From Bacillota bacterium (GTDB taxonomy: Bacteria > Bacillota > Thermosediminibacteria > Thermosediminibacterales > Thermosediminibacteraceae): a stretch of DNA of 6,868 nucleotides. The notes beneath the pieces are model-generated. The model was not told the origin of the DNA, made no database searches, and saw only the letters and a program-made list of their open reading frames with translations. This document shows, piece by piece, positions 1 to 6,531 of the stretch (positions are counted from its first letter, which is position 1; each line of letters starts with the position of its first letter). The position numbers were made by a program, and so were the translations under genes. The stretch covers positions 1 through 6,868 of the forward strand of contig QGUT01000091.1 in the NCBI GenBank assembly GCA_003242255.1, read 5' to 3'.

Positions 1-37
1 AACCAAGGGAATTGTGAGGGTTTCAAATTAAATTTTT

Positions 38-77
38 ATGCCATCATAGCTTGATAAAAGTTATGATGGCATTTTTT
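38..77 (+). terminator. Rho-independent terminator of an upstream gene outside the window
   Basis: A perfect 11-bp inverted repeat (ATGCCATCATA at 38-48 and its complement at 62-72) encloses a 13-nt loop and runs straight into six T residues (72-77). The T-tract lies on the right side only, so it terminates + strand transcription coming from the left. No upstream gene can be identified in the 37 bases before it. Several frames stop there, for example a TGA at 15-17, but none can be assigned. The terminator separates this locus from its left neighbour, so the ROK gene needs its own promoter downstream. Confidence 0.88.
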
Positions 78-79
78 AT

Positions 80-332
80 TGAACTAATAATTAAGTGCAA
101 TAAATAACAAATTTCAATAAAAAATTTTTTATCCGGATTTTTGCCGGCAGGAATTTTAAAATCGGCATCGAATAATATCAAATAGTTAATTAACTTAAAA
201 AACTTTAAGTGAAACGGCGAATCCGAAGCGCAAAATTTGTCGAAAACTTTAGCGATTTAGGATGGCCGGAGATGCGAATCGGATTTCTAGCATCTGGTCA
301 GATTAAAAAGCAGATAAGTAAGGTGGTAGCAA
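80..332. other. Non-coding, palindrome-rich leader of the ROK regulator gene
   Basis: No plausible gene lies in this 250-bp stretch. The left part (80-210) is very AT-rich and the right part (211-300) is more GC-rich. It contains the short palindromes ATCCGGAT (131-138), ATTTTAAAAT (153-162) and GTTAATTAAC (185-194), and a 7-bp inverted repeat ACTTAAA/TTTAAGT with a 4-nt spacer (193-210). The 7-mer GCGAATC occurs twice (217-223 and 274-280). A promoter for the ROK gene must lie here, but I could not find a -35/-10 pair good enough to call; TTGAAC at 79-84 with TAAATA at 101-106 is only weak. The AT-rich palindromes are possible operators for autoregulation, but in such AT-rich DNA they could also be chance. 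Confidence 0.5.
264..299 (+). promoter_or_regulatory. Possible leader hairpin upstream of the ROK gene
   Basis: AGATGC (270-275) pairs with GCATCT (290-295) around a 14-nt loop. After a 2-nt bulge the stem can continue with GGCC (264-267) against GGTC (296-299, one G-U pair). The structure ends about 20 nt before the ribosome binding site (AAGGTGG, 320-326). There is no T-tract, so it is not an intrinsic terminator. It could be a 5' UTR structure, or nothing more than chance pairing. Confidence 0.25.
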
Positions 333-1592
333 ATGCCGAAAGGACCGGGAAATAGTAAATACGTTAAAAAAATCAACAGAATGACTGTTCTGAACTTAAT
401 AAAGCAGCATGAAGTCGTTTCGCGACAGGAACTGGCGGAACTGACCGGCCTTACTCCTCCGGCTATAACCGGTATAATCCGCGAACTGATGGAAATAGGG
501 CTGGTTAAAGAAGTGGGATTGGCTAAATCCAGGGGGGGCAGGAGACCTGTAAAACTGAAGTTCAATCCCGAAGCCGGCTATGTGCTGGGGATTGAGGTGA
601 CGCGTTTTGAGACTTCCGTATGCGTGGCAGATTTGATGAACGTCCCCGCTCAAATAAATAAAATAGATCTGGACATGACCGAACCTGAGACGGGGATTCC
701 GCTGCTTATAAATACCATAAAACAAATTTTAGACCAGGGGACTAGGGAAAGAAAAAATTTTTTAGGGATAGGAGTGGCCTTTCCGGGGCTTTTAAGCGTC
801 AAGGAAGGAAAAGTCAAGCGCTCGATAAACTTGGGGCTTAAATGGAAGGGTTATCGGGTCAAGAAAGCATTTGAAAGTAATTGGAATCTTCCAGTTTTTG
901 TAGAAAATAACTCCAACGCTTCGGCGCTGGCTGAAAGGTGGTTTGGAGGCGCCGTATCTTACAGGGATCTGGTCTACATAAATCTGGGTGAAGGCATAAG
1001 CGCAGGAATAATAATGGACGATCGCATTTTGCATGGATTCCAGGGCCATGCCGGGGAAATAGGACACATCGTCATGGTAGAAAATGGGCCTTTGTGCAAT
1101 TGCGGCAACCGCGGATGCCTTGAGAGCATGTACGGTGTACCGGCCCTTCTCAGGAAGGTCAATTCGGAGTTGCCTCTGATTAAAAAGGACGACCCGCTGA
1201 AAGAGGCCTGGCAAACTAAAGGGAAGATAGGGATAGAAGATGTCGAAAAATGCGCTTGCGTAGAGGGTTCCTATGCCCACGAATTGTTAAGACAGATGGC
1301 CAGGCACGTGGGACTGGCGATTGCGGACGTGGTAAATCTCTATAATCCTGAAGCGGTATTCCTCGGAGGCAAAATGGCAAAGGCCATGGGATTTTTCATG
1401 GACGTGATAAAGGATACCGTGCTGACCCATGCTTTTCCGGAAATAGCCAGTTCTACGATTATAGAGCTTTCTACGCTCGGAGAAAAGTCAGGAGTAATAG
1501 GAGCCTGCGCTTTGGCTTTAAAAGAGCTTTTTAAACCAACGTCGGATATCGTGGATTATATCCAATCTAATACTTTCCAAAAAAGGAGGTGA
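333..1592 (+). CDS. ROK-family transcriptional repressor (XylR/NagC-like)
   Basis: A 419-residue DNA-binding sugar or sugar-acid sensor. Residues about 15-70 form a winged helix-turn-helix (recognition region SRQELAELTGLTPPAITGI, 30-48), and the rest is a ROK sugar-kinase-like domain. The ROK zinc site is intact: GEIGH (His245) and CNCGNRGC (Cys255, Cys257, Cys262). The kinase features are gone: the phosphate loop DxGxT is absent near residue 86, and the usual catalytic Asp of the N-D-x-N-A motif is Asn193 (ENNSNAS). It is therefore a regulator rather than a sugar kinase. The length is typical of ROK repressors. The ATG at 333 is chosen because AAGGTGG (320-326) sits 6 nt upstream. It is first in line with the TRAP and catabolic genes on the same strand, so it probably controls them and itself, with a sugar acid or its catabolite as inducer (inference). 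The effector cannot be read from the sequence. Confidence 0.93.
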   Translation: MPKGPGNSKYVKKINRMTVLNLIKQHEVVSRQELAELTGLTPPAITGIIRELMEIGLVKEVGLAKSRGGRRPVKLKFNPEAGYVLGIEVTRFETSVCVADLMNVPAQINKIDLDMTEPETGIPLLINTIKQILDQGTRERKNFLGIGVAFPGLLSVKEGKVKRSINLGLKWKGYRVKKAFESNWNLPVFVENNSNASALAERWFGGAVSYRDLVYINLGEGISAGIIMDDRILHGFQGHAGEIGHIVMVENGPLCNCGNRGCLESMYGVPALLRKVNSELPLIKKDDPLKEAWQTKGKIGIEDVEKCACVEGSYAHELLRQMARHVGLAIADVVNLYNPEAVFLGGKMAKAMGFFMDVIKDTVLTHAFPEIASSTIIELSTLGEKSGVIGACALALKELFKPTSDIVDYIQSNTFQKRR

Positions 1593-1593
1593 T
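1582..1593 (+). promoter_or_regulatory. Orphan full-length Shine-Dalgarno sequence over the ROK stop codon
   Basis: AAAGGAGGTGAT matches 12 nt of the usual anti-Shine-Dalgarno tail of 16S rRNA and includes the ROK stop TGA (1590-1592). The gene that follows, dctP, has its own site (GGAGGAGG, 1651-1658), so this one serves no obvious start. The ATG at 1592-1594 (TGATG overlap with the stop) would encode only MGPE and lies too close to the site. A second tiny frame, GTG at 1613 to TGA at 1633 (MVYTILD), lies too far away. It may be a coincidence of the Lys-Arg-Arg C-terminus, or it may affect ribosome recycling and coupling to dctP. Confidence 0.5.
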
Positions 1594-1623
1594 GGGACCG
1601 GAATAAGAATTGGTGTATACAAT
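1594..1623 (+). promoter_or_regulatory. Possible dctP promoter with overlapping TGTATACA palindrome
   Basis: The 74-bp gap between the ROK gene and dctP contains TACAAT (1618-1623, five of six matches to the -10 consensus) preceded at 18 bp by GGGACC (1594-1599, a weak -35). The 8-bp palindrome TGTATACA (1614-1621) overlaps the -10, a classic place for a repressor. The symmetric GTATAC core is also reminiscent of GntR-family operators. TTGACC (1630-1635) looks like a -35, but no -10 follows it before the ribosome binding site. Read-through from the ROK gene is an alternative to a separate promoter. Confidence 0.3.
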
Positions 1624-1666
1624 ACTCGATTGACCTAACAAAAATAACTGGGAGGAGGCTTTTCAG

Positions 1667-2701
1667 GTGTCTCGGTATCTAACAACGAAAAGAGTGGCTG
1701 TGTTCGTATGCATGATTATGCTGGCGTTTATCTTCGCTGGATGCGGACAGAGCTCTCAGAATTCCGGCAGCCAGCAGACTCAGGGACAAAATGGCCCCCA
1801 ACTGGTTTTGAAACTCGCCGAAAATCAGCCAGAAGACTATCCTACCACCATAGGAGTCAAGGAATTTGCGCGCATCGTGGAAGAAAAAACCAATGGCAGG
1901 ATTAAAATCGAGGTTTATGCCGGCGGCCAGCTGGGAGATGAAAAGAGCGTCATCGAGGCAGTCCAGCTGGGAGGCATAGATTTTGCCAGAGTCAATGCCC
2001 AACCCTTGTCCGACTTTGCCAAGCCCCTCAGGGTCCTCTCGCTGCCCTATCTCTTTGACGATGAAGAGCACCTGTGGAAGGTTCTGGACGGTCCTATCGG
2101 AGAAGAAATCCTGGCATCCCTTGAAGACGCCAACATGGTTGGGCTGGCTTACTACGATTCCGGTGCCCGTTGCTTCTACAACAGCAAGCGGGAAGTGAAG
2201 ACCCCTGCTGATCTCAAAGGCCTCAAAATCAGAGTGCAGCAGTCCGAGTTGATGGTGGGTCTCGTAGAAGCTCTCGGAGCTTCGGCAACTCCCATGCCCT
2301 ACAGTGAAGTCTACAGCGCCCTCCAGACCGGGGTTATCGACGGCGCCGAAAACAACTGGCCGAGCTACTATTCCACATCCCACTACGAAGTGGCCAAGTA
2401 CTTTACGGTGGACAACCATACTAGAACTCCCGAAGTGCTGTTAGCATCCAAAGCGCTGTGGGATAAGCTGAGCGACGAAGATAAAAAGATTATAAAAGAA
2501 GCGGCAAGGGCTTCGGAGGAAGTCCAGAAAAAAGCCTGGAAGGAATATGAGCAAAAAGCCATCGAAGCGGTTAAGGCAAAGGGCTGCGTCATAACGGAAG
2601 TGGAAGACCTTAAAGCCTGGCAGGACGCTGTACAGCCGGTATACGAGAGGTTCGGAGCAGAATTCAAGGACCTGATCGAAAGGATTAAAGCTGCGAAATA
2701 A
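1667..2701 (+). CDS. dctP: TRAP transporter substrate-binding lipoprotein, DctP family
   Basis: Extracytoplasmic solute receptor of a tripartite ATP-independent periplasmic (TRAP) transporter, 344 residues. It binds a carboxylate-bearing ligand outside the membrane and hands it to DctQ/DctM. The N-terminus has Lys/Arg residues, a hydrophobic stretch (10-24) and the lipobox-like FAGC, so Cys26 is the likely lipid anchor, as expected in a Gram-positive cell. A Ser/Gln/Gly-rich linker (27-43) follows. Family hallmarks are GARCFYN (166-172), the KIRVQ segment with Arg189, which in this family salt-bridges the ligand carboxylate, and DGAENNWPSY (225-234) lining the ligand pocket. Start: GTG at 1667, 8 nt after GGAGGAGG (1651-1658). 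No internal Met gives a complete signal peptide. The ligand is not readable from sequence; the downstream IolB- and UxaB-like genes suggest a hexuronate or derivative (inference). Confidence 0.95.
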   Translation: MSRYLTTKRVAVFVCMIMLAFIFAGCGQSSQNSGSQQTQGQNGPQLVLKLAENQPEDYPTTIGVKEFARIVEEKTNGRIKIEVYAGGQLGDEKSVIEAVQLGGIDFARVNAQPLSDFAKPLRVLSLPYLFDDEEHLWKVLDGPIGEEILASLEDANMVGLAYYDSGARCFYNSKREVKTPADLKGLKIRVQQSELMVGLVEALGASATPMPYSEVYSALQTGVIDGAENNWPSYYSTSHYEVAKYFTVDNHTRTPEVLLASKALWDKLSDEDKKIIKEAARASEEVQKKAWKEYEQKAIEAVKAKGCVITEVEDLKAWQDAVQPVYERFGAEFKDLIERIKAAK

Positions 2702-2712
2702 GTAAGTTATTA

Positions 2713-2752
2713 TATCAATTGCCGCTGGTTGTAAAACCGGCGGCAATTGATA
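2713..2752 (+). promoter_or_regulatory. Stable intercistronic hairpin between dctP and dctQ
   Basis: An 18-bp stem (2713-2730 with 2735-2752) closes on the tetraloop GTAA (GNRA type in RNA). The only imperfection is T2726 opposite G2739, which is a U-G wobble in + strand RNA but an A-C mismatch in - strand RNA, so the structure fits a + strand transcript. It is followed by CAAAACCTATT, with no T-tract, so it is a poor intrinsic terminator. It starts 12 nt after the dctP stop and ends 17 nt before the dctQ ribosome binding site. Such structures commonly protect the 3' end of the upstream message, which would help make more binding protein than membrane subunits (inference). Confidence 0.75.
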
Positions 2753-2769
2753 CAAAACCTATTAATACG

Positions 2770-2775
2770 AAGGAG
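2770..2775 (+). promoter_or_regulatory. Ribosome binding site that fixes the dctQ start at TTG 2784
   Basis: AAGGAG at 2770-2775 overlaps the G of the first in-frame GTG (2775), which therefore cannot be served by it. The in-frame TTG at 2784 lies 8 nt downstream, the normal spacing. The protein should start at that TTG, three codons later than the longest reading frame. Confidence 0.7.
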
Positions 2776-2783
2776 TGGCAGGG

Positions 2784-3263
2784 TTGCAGAAGGTAAATGA
2801 GTACTTCAATAGGTTCGTTGAAATTGTAAGCGAAATATTGCTGGTTGTAATGACTATTATAGTCATCTGGACCGTATTTTCAAGGTACTTTTTAAACAAA
2901 ACACCGGCATGGGGAGAAGAAACGGCTCTGCTTTGTATGGTATGGTTTGGTTTCTTAAGCATGGCTATAGGTGTCCGGGACAACAGGCATATAGCGGTGG
3001 ACCTTGTGGTGAAAAATTTGCCGGCAAGTGCAAAAGCTTTTCTATCTGTGATTAATAAAATATTAATTTTAATTTTTGCGGTATTCATGATAGTAGAGGG
3101 AACTAAAATGAGTATAGTTGCGACCAAAAATTATCTTCCGGGAATTAAACTCAATTCGTCGATCCTGTATGCCCCTGTCCCTGTATCTGGTGCAGCTATA
3201 ATTTACTACATTCTGACGTCTTTTTTTAGAAAAGATGTGGAAGGAGAGAATGGTGATCTATGA
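2784..3263 (+). CDS. dctQ: TRAP transporter small membrane subunit, DctQ family
   Basis: A 159-residue four-helix membrane protein that joins the DctM permease and is needed for TRAP transport. Predicted membrane segments (numbered from the TTG start) are about 12-37, 46-64, 86-107 and 127-147. The segment PAWGEETALLCMVWFGFLS after helix 1 followed by GVRDNRHIAVD is the characteristic DctQ region, with its conserved W-x-E-E. The TTG at 2784 is preferred over the GTG at 2775 because the ribosome binding site overlaps the latter. The stop codon overlaps the dctM start (ATGA, 3260-3263), so the two membrane subunits are translationally coupled. Length and topology are ordinary for the family. 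Confidence 0.93.
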   Translation: MQKVNEYFNRFVEIVSEILLVVMTIIVIWTVFSRYFLNKTPAWGEETALLCMVWFGFLSMAIGVRDNRHIAVDLVVKNLPASAKAFLSVINKILILIFAVFMIVEGTKMSIVATKNYLPGIKLNSSILYAPVPVSGAAIIYYILTSFFRKDVEGENGDL

Positions 3264-4549
3264 ATTACGCAGCAATATTTTTACTCCTAGGTAGCTTTGT
3301 AGGGCTGCTCATAATCGGAATGCCGGTTGCTTTTTCGCTTGGCATCTCTGCATTAATGACTGCATATTATGTAGGCGTACCGCTTGCCATGTTGGCCCAG
3401 GCAATGGTCCGAGGAATCAATTCCTTTTCGCTGCTTTGCATACCGTTTTTCATTTTAGCGGGAGAAATAATGAGCCAGGGAGGCATATCGAAACAGCTCA
3501 TAAGGTTTGCTGACGTTCTGGTGGGCCGTATCAGGGGCGGCCTGGCGATGATAAACGTGGTAGACAGCACCTTTTTCGGAGGCATATCCGGCTCCACTGT
3601 CGCCGATATCTCGTCGCTGGGGTCCATACTGATTCCGATGATGGTGGAAAAGGGCTACGACAGGGACTATTCTGTGGCGATAACGGTGGCGACGGCTGCT
3701 CAGGCGGTTTTGATTCCCCCCAGCCACAACATGGTAATTTATTCGCTGGCGGCGGGGGGCGTTTCGATAGGAAAACTGTTCCTGGGCGGAATTATACCCG
3801 GGTTGACATTAGGATTGGCCCTGCTGATTTACACGTACGTCGTAGCGGTCAAGAGAAATTACCCGGCGGAAAAGCCCATTCCCTTTAAGGAGGCTCTTAT
3901 AATCACCAAAAATGCTCTGCTGGGAATACTCACTGCAGTGATAATAATGGTCGGCACCGTCACGGGCCTTTATACAGCCACTGAAGCGGCTGCAGTAGCG
4001 GCGGTGTACGCGTTTTTCGTCGCCTTCATAGTTTACAGGACCCCGATAAGCAAACTCGGTGGAATCCTCATGGAGAGTTTGAAGACCCTTTCCATTGTCC
4101 TCGGTTTAATCGCAGCTTCAAACGCTTTCGGATGGATGCTGGCTTACCTGAAGGTTCCAGCTCTGGTAACCCAGGCTCTCCTTTCCGTTTCGTCGAATAA
4201 ATACGTGATACTTTTAATCGTTAACGTGCTGCTTGTGTTCCTCGGATGCATAATGGATATGGCTCCGCTGATCGTTATCATGACGCCGATCTTACTTCCC
4301 GTTGTTACCAGCGTAGGCGTAGATCCAGTGCATTTTGGAGTAATGATGATGTTGAACCTGGCGATAGGTCTCATGACGCCTCCGGTCGGAAGTGCGCTAT
4401 TCGTAGGCTGTGCGGTCGGGAAAATTTCCATGGAGGAATTGACAAAAGCCCTTCTTCCGTTCTATGTGGTTTTGGTGGCCGTGCTGCTCTTAATTACGTA
4501 TATACCGCAGATCACCATGTTTCTCCCCAACCTGCTGATGGGCAATTAG
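3260..4549 (+). CDS. dctM: TRAP transporter large permease subunit, DctM family
   Basis: The ion-coupled transport subunit, 429 residues with about 12 hydrophobic membrane segments, the usual length. Family motifs are present in order: GMPVAFSLGI (20-29), IPFFILAGEIMSQGG (61-75), FFGGISGSTVADISSLGS (105-122), IPPSHNMVIYS (152-162), GLYTATEAAAVAAVYA (236-251), DMAPLIVIMTPILLP (333-347) and GLMTPPVGSALF (370-381). The two related halves with GISGS and TPPVG loops correspond to the Na+ and substrate sites of the elevator transport domain known for this family. The ATG at 3260 overlaps the dctQ stop by 4 nt. The nearest AAGGAG (3241-3246) is 13 nt away, longer than optimal, which fits initiation by coupling to dctQ translation. 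The gene is intact. Substrate choice is set mainly by DctP. Confidence 0.96.
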   Translation: MNYAAIFLLLGSFVGLLIIGMPVAFSLGISALMTAYYVGVPLAMLAQAMVRGINSFSLLCIPFFILAGEIMSQGGISKQLIRFADVLVGRIRGGLAMINVVDSTFFGGISGSTVADISSLGSILIPMMVEKGYDRDYSVAITVATAAQAVLIPPSHNMVIYSLAAGGVSIGKLFLGGIIPGLTLGLALLIYTYVVAVKRNYPAEKPIPFKEALIITKNALLGILTAVIIMVGTVTGLYTATEAAAVAAVYAFFVAFIVYRTPISKLGGILMESLKTLSIVLGLIAASNAFGWMLAYLKVPALVTQALLSVSSNKYVILLIVNVLLVFLGCIMDMAPLIVIMTPILLPVVTSVGVDPVHFGVMMMLNLAIGLMTPPVGSALFVGCAVGKISMEELTKALLPFYVVLVAVLLLITYIPQITMFLPNLLMGN

Positions 4550-4565
4550 CAAATATTAAGTTCGA

Positions 4566-4572
4566 GAAGGTG
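4566..4572 (+). promoter_or_regulatory. Ribosome binding site favouring the ATG at 4578
   Basis: GAAGGTG (4566-4572) overlaps an in-frame GTG at 4572 and lies 5 nt before the ATG at 4578. The ATG is therefore the better start, removing two residues (Met-Thr) from the longest reading frame. Confidence 0.6.
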
Positions 4573-4577
4573 TGACA

Positions 4578-5663
4578 ATGGCGTGGAGCATTGAGGAATT
4601 CAATTGTAAACTCAACCGGGTCAGAGAATTGATGTACAGAGAAAATATAAAAAATCTGCTGATCGAGACTCAGACCAATTTCCTCTGGCTCTCCGGCGGG
4701 AGGCCTTACGTCAACAAGGCCACGGCGAACGCCTGCGGGAGTCTACTGGTAACTTGCGATAAAGTCTATCTCGTGGCCAACAACATCGAAGCCCGAAGGC
4801 TCATGGACGAAGAACTGAAAGGCCTGCCTGTTGAAATGGCAGAATATCCCTGGTGGGATGAAGCCGGGAAAAATAAAACTTTAGAAGAATTGTGCAATGG
4901 CGACAGAATATGGACCGATGAAGAACTCAGCGGGAAAATCGCAAGGCTCCGCTGGAGCCTTGTCCCCCAAGAGGTAGAACGTTTTAAGGAAACGGGAAGA
5001 TGCGCCTCTTTGATCCTGGAAAAAGTCGCAATGGAGGTTGAACCAGGTCAGACCGAACTGGAAGTTGCGGCAAAGGTCAAAGAGGTCTCGTCGAGTTATG
5101 GCTTAGAACCCTGGGTTACGCTGGTCGGGGCCGACGACAGGGCGTACAGCTACAGGCATCCCGTGCCTACCGAGAAAAAAGTCGAAAAATACGTCCTCCT
5201 CGCCATATCGGGCCAAAAGTGGGGGCTTTACGCGTCGGCCACCCGATTGGTCCATTTTGGGAAGCCGCCAGAGGATTTAAAAAGACGTCATGAGGCGGTA
5301 CTTAAAGTGGACGCGGCCATGATAGGAGCAACGGTGCCTGGAGCTAAGGTAAAGGATATTTTCGAAAGAGCAAGAAAAGCTTATAAAAATGTAGGATTTC
5401 CAGAAGAATGGAAAAACCACCACCAGGGAGGCCTGGCGGGGTACAATTCCCGGGAGTTCCGGGCGACGCCGGACTGCGATGTAACCGTAGAAGAAAATCA
5501 GGTGTACGCCTGGAATCCGACAATAGCCGGGGCTAAATCGGAAGATACGATTTTAATAGAAAAGGGTGGCCCAGTGATAATAACGCCCTGCATCAACTTC
5601 CCGACGGTTGATGTGGAATACGAAGGCTTTTGCATAAAAAGGCCAGATATATTAATCAGATAA
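4578..5663 (+). CDS. M24 (creatinase/aminopeptidase P) fold protein lacking most metal ligands
   Basis: A 361-residue cytosolic protein with no signal peptide. Residues about 5-125 resemble the creatinase N-terminal domain and 130-335 the C-terminal pita-bread domain of family M24 (Xaa-Pro peptidases, creatinase). By eye alignment to aminopeptidase P, the five metal ligands Asp, Asp, His, Glu, Glu fall at Ile210, Ala221 (in YASATR, where SDxTR is usual), His282 (HHQGG), Asn313 (WNPT, where EPG is usual) and Glu322 (KSEDT). Three of five are replaced, so a dimetal peptidase site is unlikely. The rest of the fold, including RHPVPT (193-198) and the KSEDT strand, is well kept, and the frame is open with normal codon use, so this is not a decayed gene. 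Creatinase also lacks the metals and works through a His in the segment equivalent to His194. M24-fold lyases and hydrolases of small molecules are known, so an enzyme acting on the imported sugar acid or its conjugate is a reasonable guess. It lies 28 bp after dctM and 18 bp before the IolB-family gene, in one operon. Confidence 0.82.
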   Translation: MAWSIEEFNCKLNRVRELMYRENIKNLLIETQTNFLWLSGGRPYVNKATANACGSLLVTCDKVYLVANNIEARRLMDEELKGLPVEMAEYPWWDEAGKNKTLEELCNGDRIWTDEELSGKIARLRWSLVPQEVERFKETGRCASLILEKVAMEVEPGQTELEVAAKVKEVSSSYGLEPWVTLVGADDRAYSYRHPVPTEKKVEKYVLLAISGQKWGLYASATRLVHFGKPPEDLKRRHEAVLKVDAAMIGATVPGAKVKDIFERARKAYKNVGFPEEWKNHHQGGLAGYNSREFRATPDCDVTVEENQVYAWNPTIAGAKSEDTILIEKGGPVIITPCINFPTVDVEYEGFCIKRPDILIR

Positions 5664-5681
5664 ATAAAGGAGGCATCGCAA

Positions 5682-6500
5682 TTGAAATATCTTTACCCAA
5701 ATGAGGACTTTACCGGCTACAGGGAGATCGTAAAAATCGGCGATCCGGCCGAATATGTGGGACTTGGGATTTTAAGACTCAAAGCAAGGGAAACTTATGC
5801 GGGCGAAACCAAGGGCGAAGAGGCGGTATTAGTCATAATGTCGGGGAAATGCGACGTGAAGGTAAACGGCATATCTTATCCTGACCTGGGCGGGAGAAAG
5901 GATGTATTCTCTGGAAAGGCAACGGCTGTGTACGTCCCGATAAACAGCAAATTTGAAGTCATCGAAGCGGAAGGCTATGACCTGGAAGTGGCGGTGTGCT
6001 TTGCAAAGGCCGATAAAGCCTTCGAGCCCTTTGTGGTAAGACCGGAAGAGGTTAAGTGCAATCACCGCGGAATCCTGAACTACCAGCGGGATGTCCACGA
6101 CATAGTGGTAGACAACTGCGAAGGCCGGGTGCATCGAATTGTGGTCGGGGAAACCTATTCGTATCCGGGCCAGTGGTCCAGCTATCCTTCCCACAAGCAC
6201 GATACGTACAATCCGCCCCATGAAACCAAAATGGAAGAAGTGTACCACTTCAAGGTAAAGCCTGCCGAAGGATTTGGCATTCAGGTGCTGTATAACGACG
6301 ACCTTTCGCTGAGAGAGGCCTACATGATCAAAGACGGAGATACGGTTTTCATTCCTGAGGGCTACCATCCGGTGGCAGCGGCGCCGGGATTTCAGGTGTA
6401 TTATCTCTGGGTAATGGCAGGCGATTACGGCAGGAAATTGACTCCGAAGGATGATCCGAAGCTCAGCTGGCTGAACTACGTCGGCCCCATGCTGAAATAA
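5682..6500 (+). CDS. iolB: IolB-family cupin isomerase (5-deoxy-glucuronate isomerase-like)
   Basis: A 272-residue bicupin of the KduI/IolB family, full length. IolB converts 5-deoxy-D-glucuronate to 5-dehydro-2-deoxy-D-gluconate in myo-inositol breakdown; the related KduI isomerises 5-keto-4-deoxyuronate. IolB-type features are DLGGRKDVFSGKATAVYVP (68-86) and the metal-binding C-terminal cupin with SSYPSHKHD (His171, His173), MEEVY (Glu186, possibly Glu185) and PEGYHPVAAAPG (His229). All expected ligands are present, so it should be active. Start: TTG at 5682, 8 nt after AAAGGAGG (5666-5673). The context is unusual: no iolC, D, E or G is visible, and it lies between a TRAP transporter/M24 pair and a tagaturonate reductase. 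It may therefore act on a hexuronate (for example galacturonate to tagaturonate) rather than on an inositol intermediate. Family assignment is firm; the gene symbol marks the family, and the substrate is inference. Confidence 0.88.
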   Translation: MKYLYPNEDFTGYREIVKIGDPAEYVGLGILRLKARETYAGETKGEEAVLVIMSGKCDVKVNGISYPDLGGRKDVFSGKATAVYVPINSKFEVIEAEGYDLEVAVCFAKADKAFEPFVVRPEEVKCNHRGILNYQRDVHDIVVDNCEGRVHRIVVGETYSYPGQWSSYPSHKHDTYNPPHETKMEEVYHFKVKPAEGFGIQVLYNDDLSLREAYMIKDGDTVFIPEGYHPVAAAPGFQVYYLWVMAGDYGRKLTPKDDPKLSWLNYVGPMLK

Positions 6501-6531
6501 GTTTAAAATAATCTGTTAGGGGGAAGAGCCT

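Noticed and set aside
80..332. Riboswitch, T-box or CRISPR repeats in the leader before the ROK gene
   Set aside because: There are no regularly spaced repeats, no T-box sequence, no terminator/antiterminator pair and no recognisable riboswitch core; only short palindromes and one weak hairpin are present.
792..1280. Open frame of 162 codons on the - strand, opposite the ROK gene
   Set aside because: The sense frame carries the zinc motif and ROK signatures across the same bases; the antisense translation resembles nothing known.
333..1592. The ROK protein as a sugar kinase
   Set aside because: It has an N-terminal winged helix-turn-helix, lacks the DxGxT phosphate loop, and has Asn193 where the catalytic Asp of kinases stands.
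1679..2419. Open frame of 246 codons on the - strand, opposite dctP
   Set aside because: It lies wholly inside a firmly identified gene, its translation shows no recognisable family, and it mirrors the codon bias of dctP. It is a shadow frame.
2713..2752. The dctP-dctQ hairpin as a full intrinsic terminator
   Set aside because: No run of T follows the stem, and dctQ/dctM depend on read-through, so an efficient terminator is unlikely.
4578..5663. The M24-like gene as a pseudogene
   Set aside because: The frame is uninterrupted over 361 codons, has a good ribosome binding site and operon spacing, and keeps fold-level motifs. Only the metal-ligand positions differ, which points to changed function rather than decay.
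5829..6368. Open frame of 179 codons on the - strand, opposite the IolB-family gene
   Set aside because: It is antisense to a full-length conserved protein and has no recognisable motifs or credible ribosome binding site.
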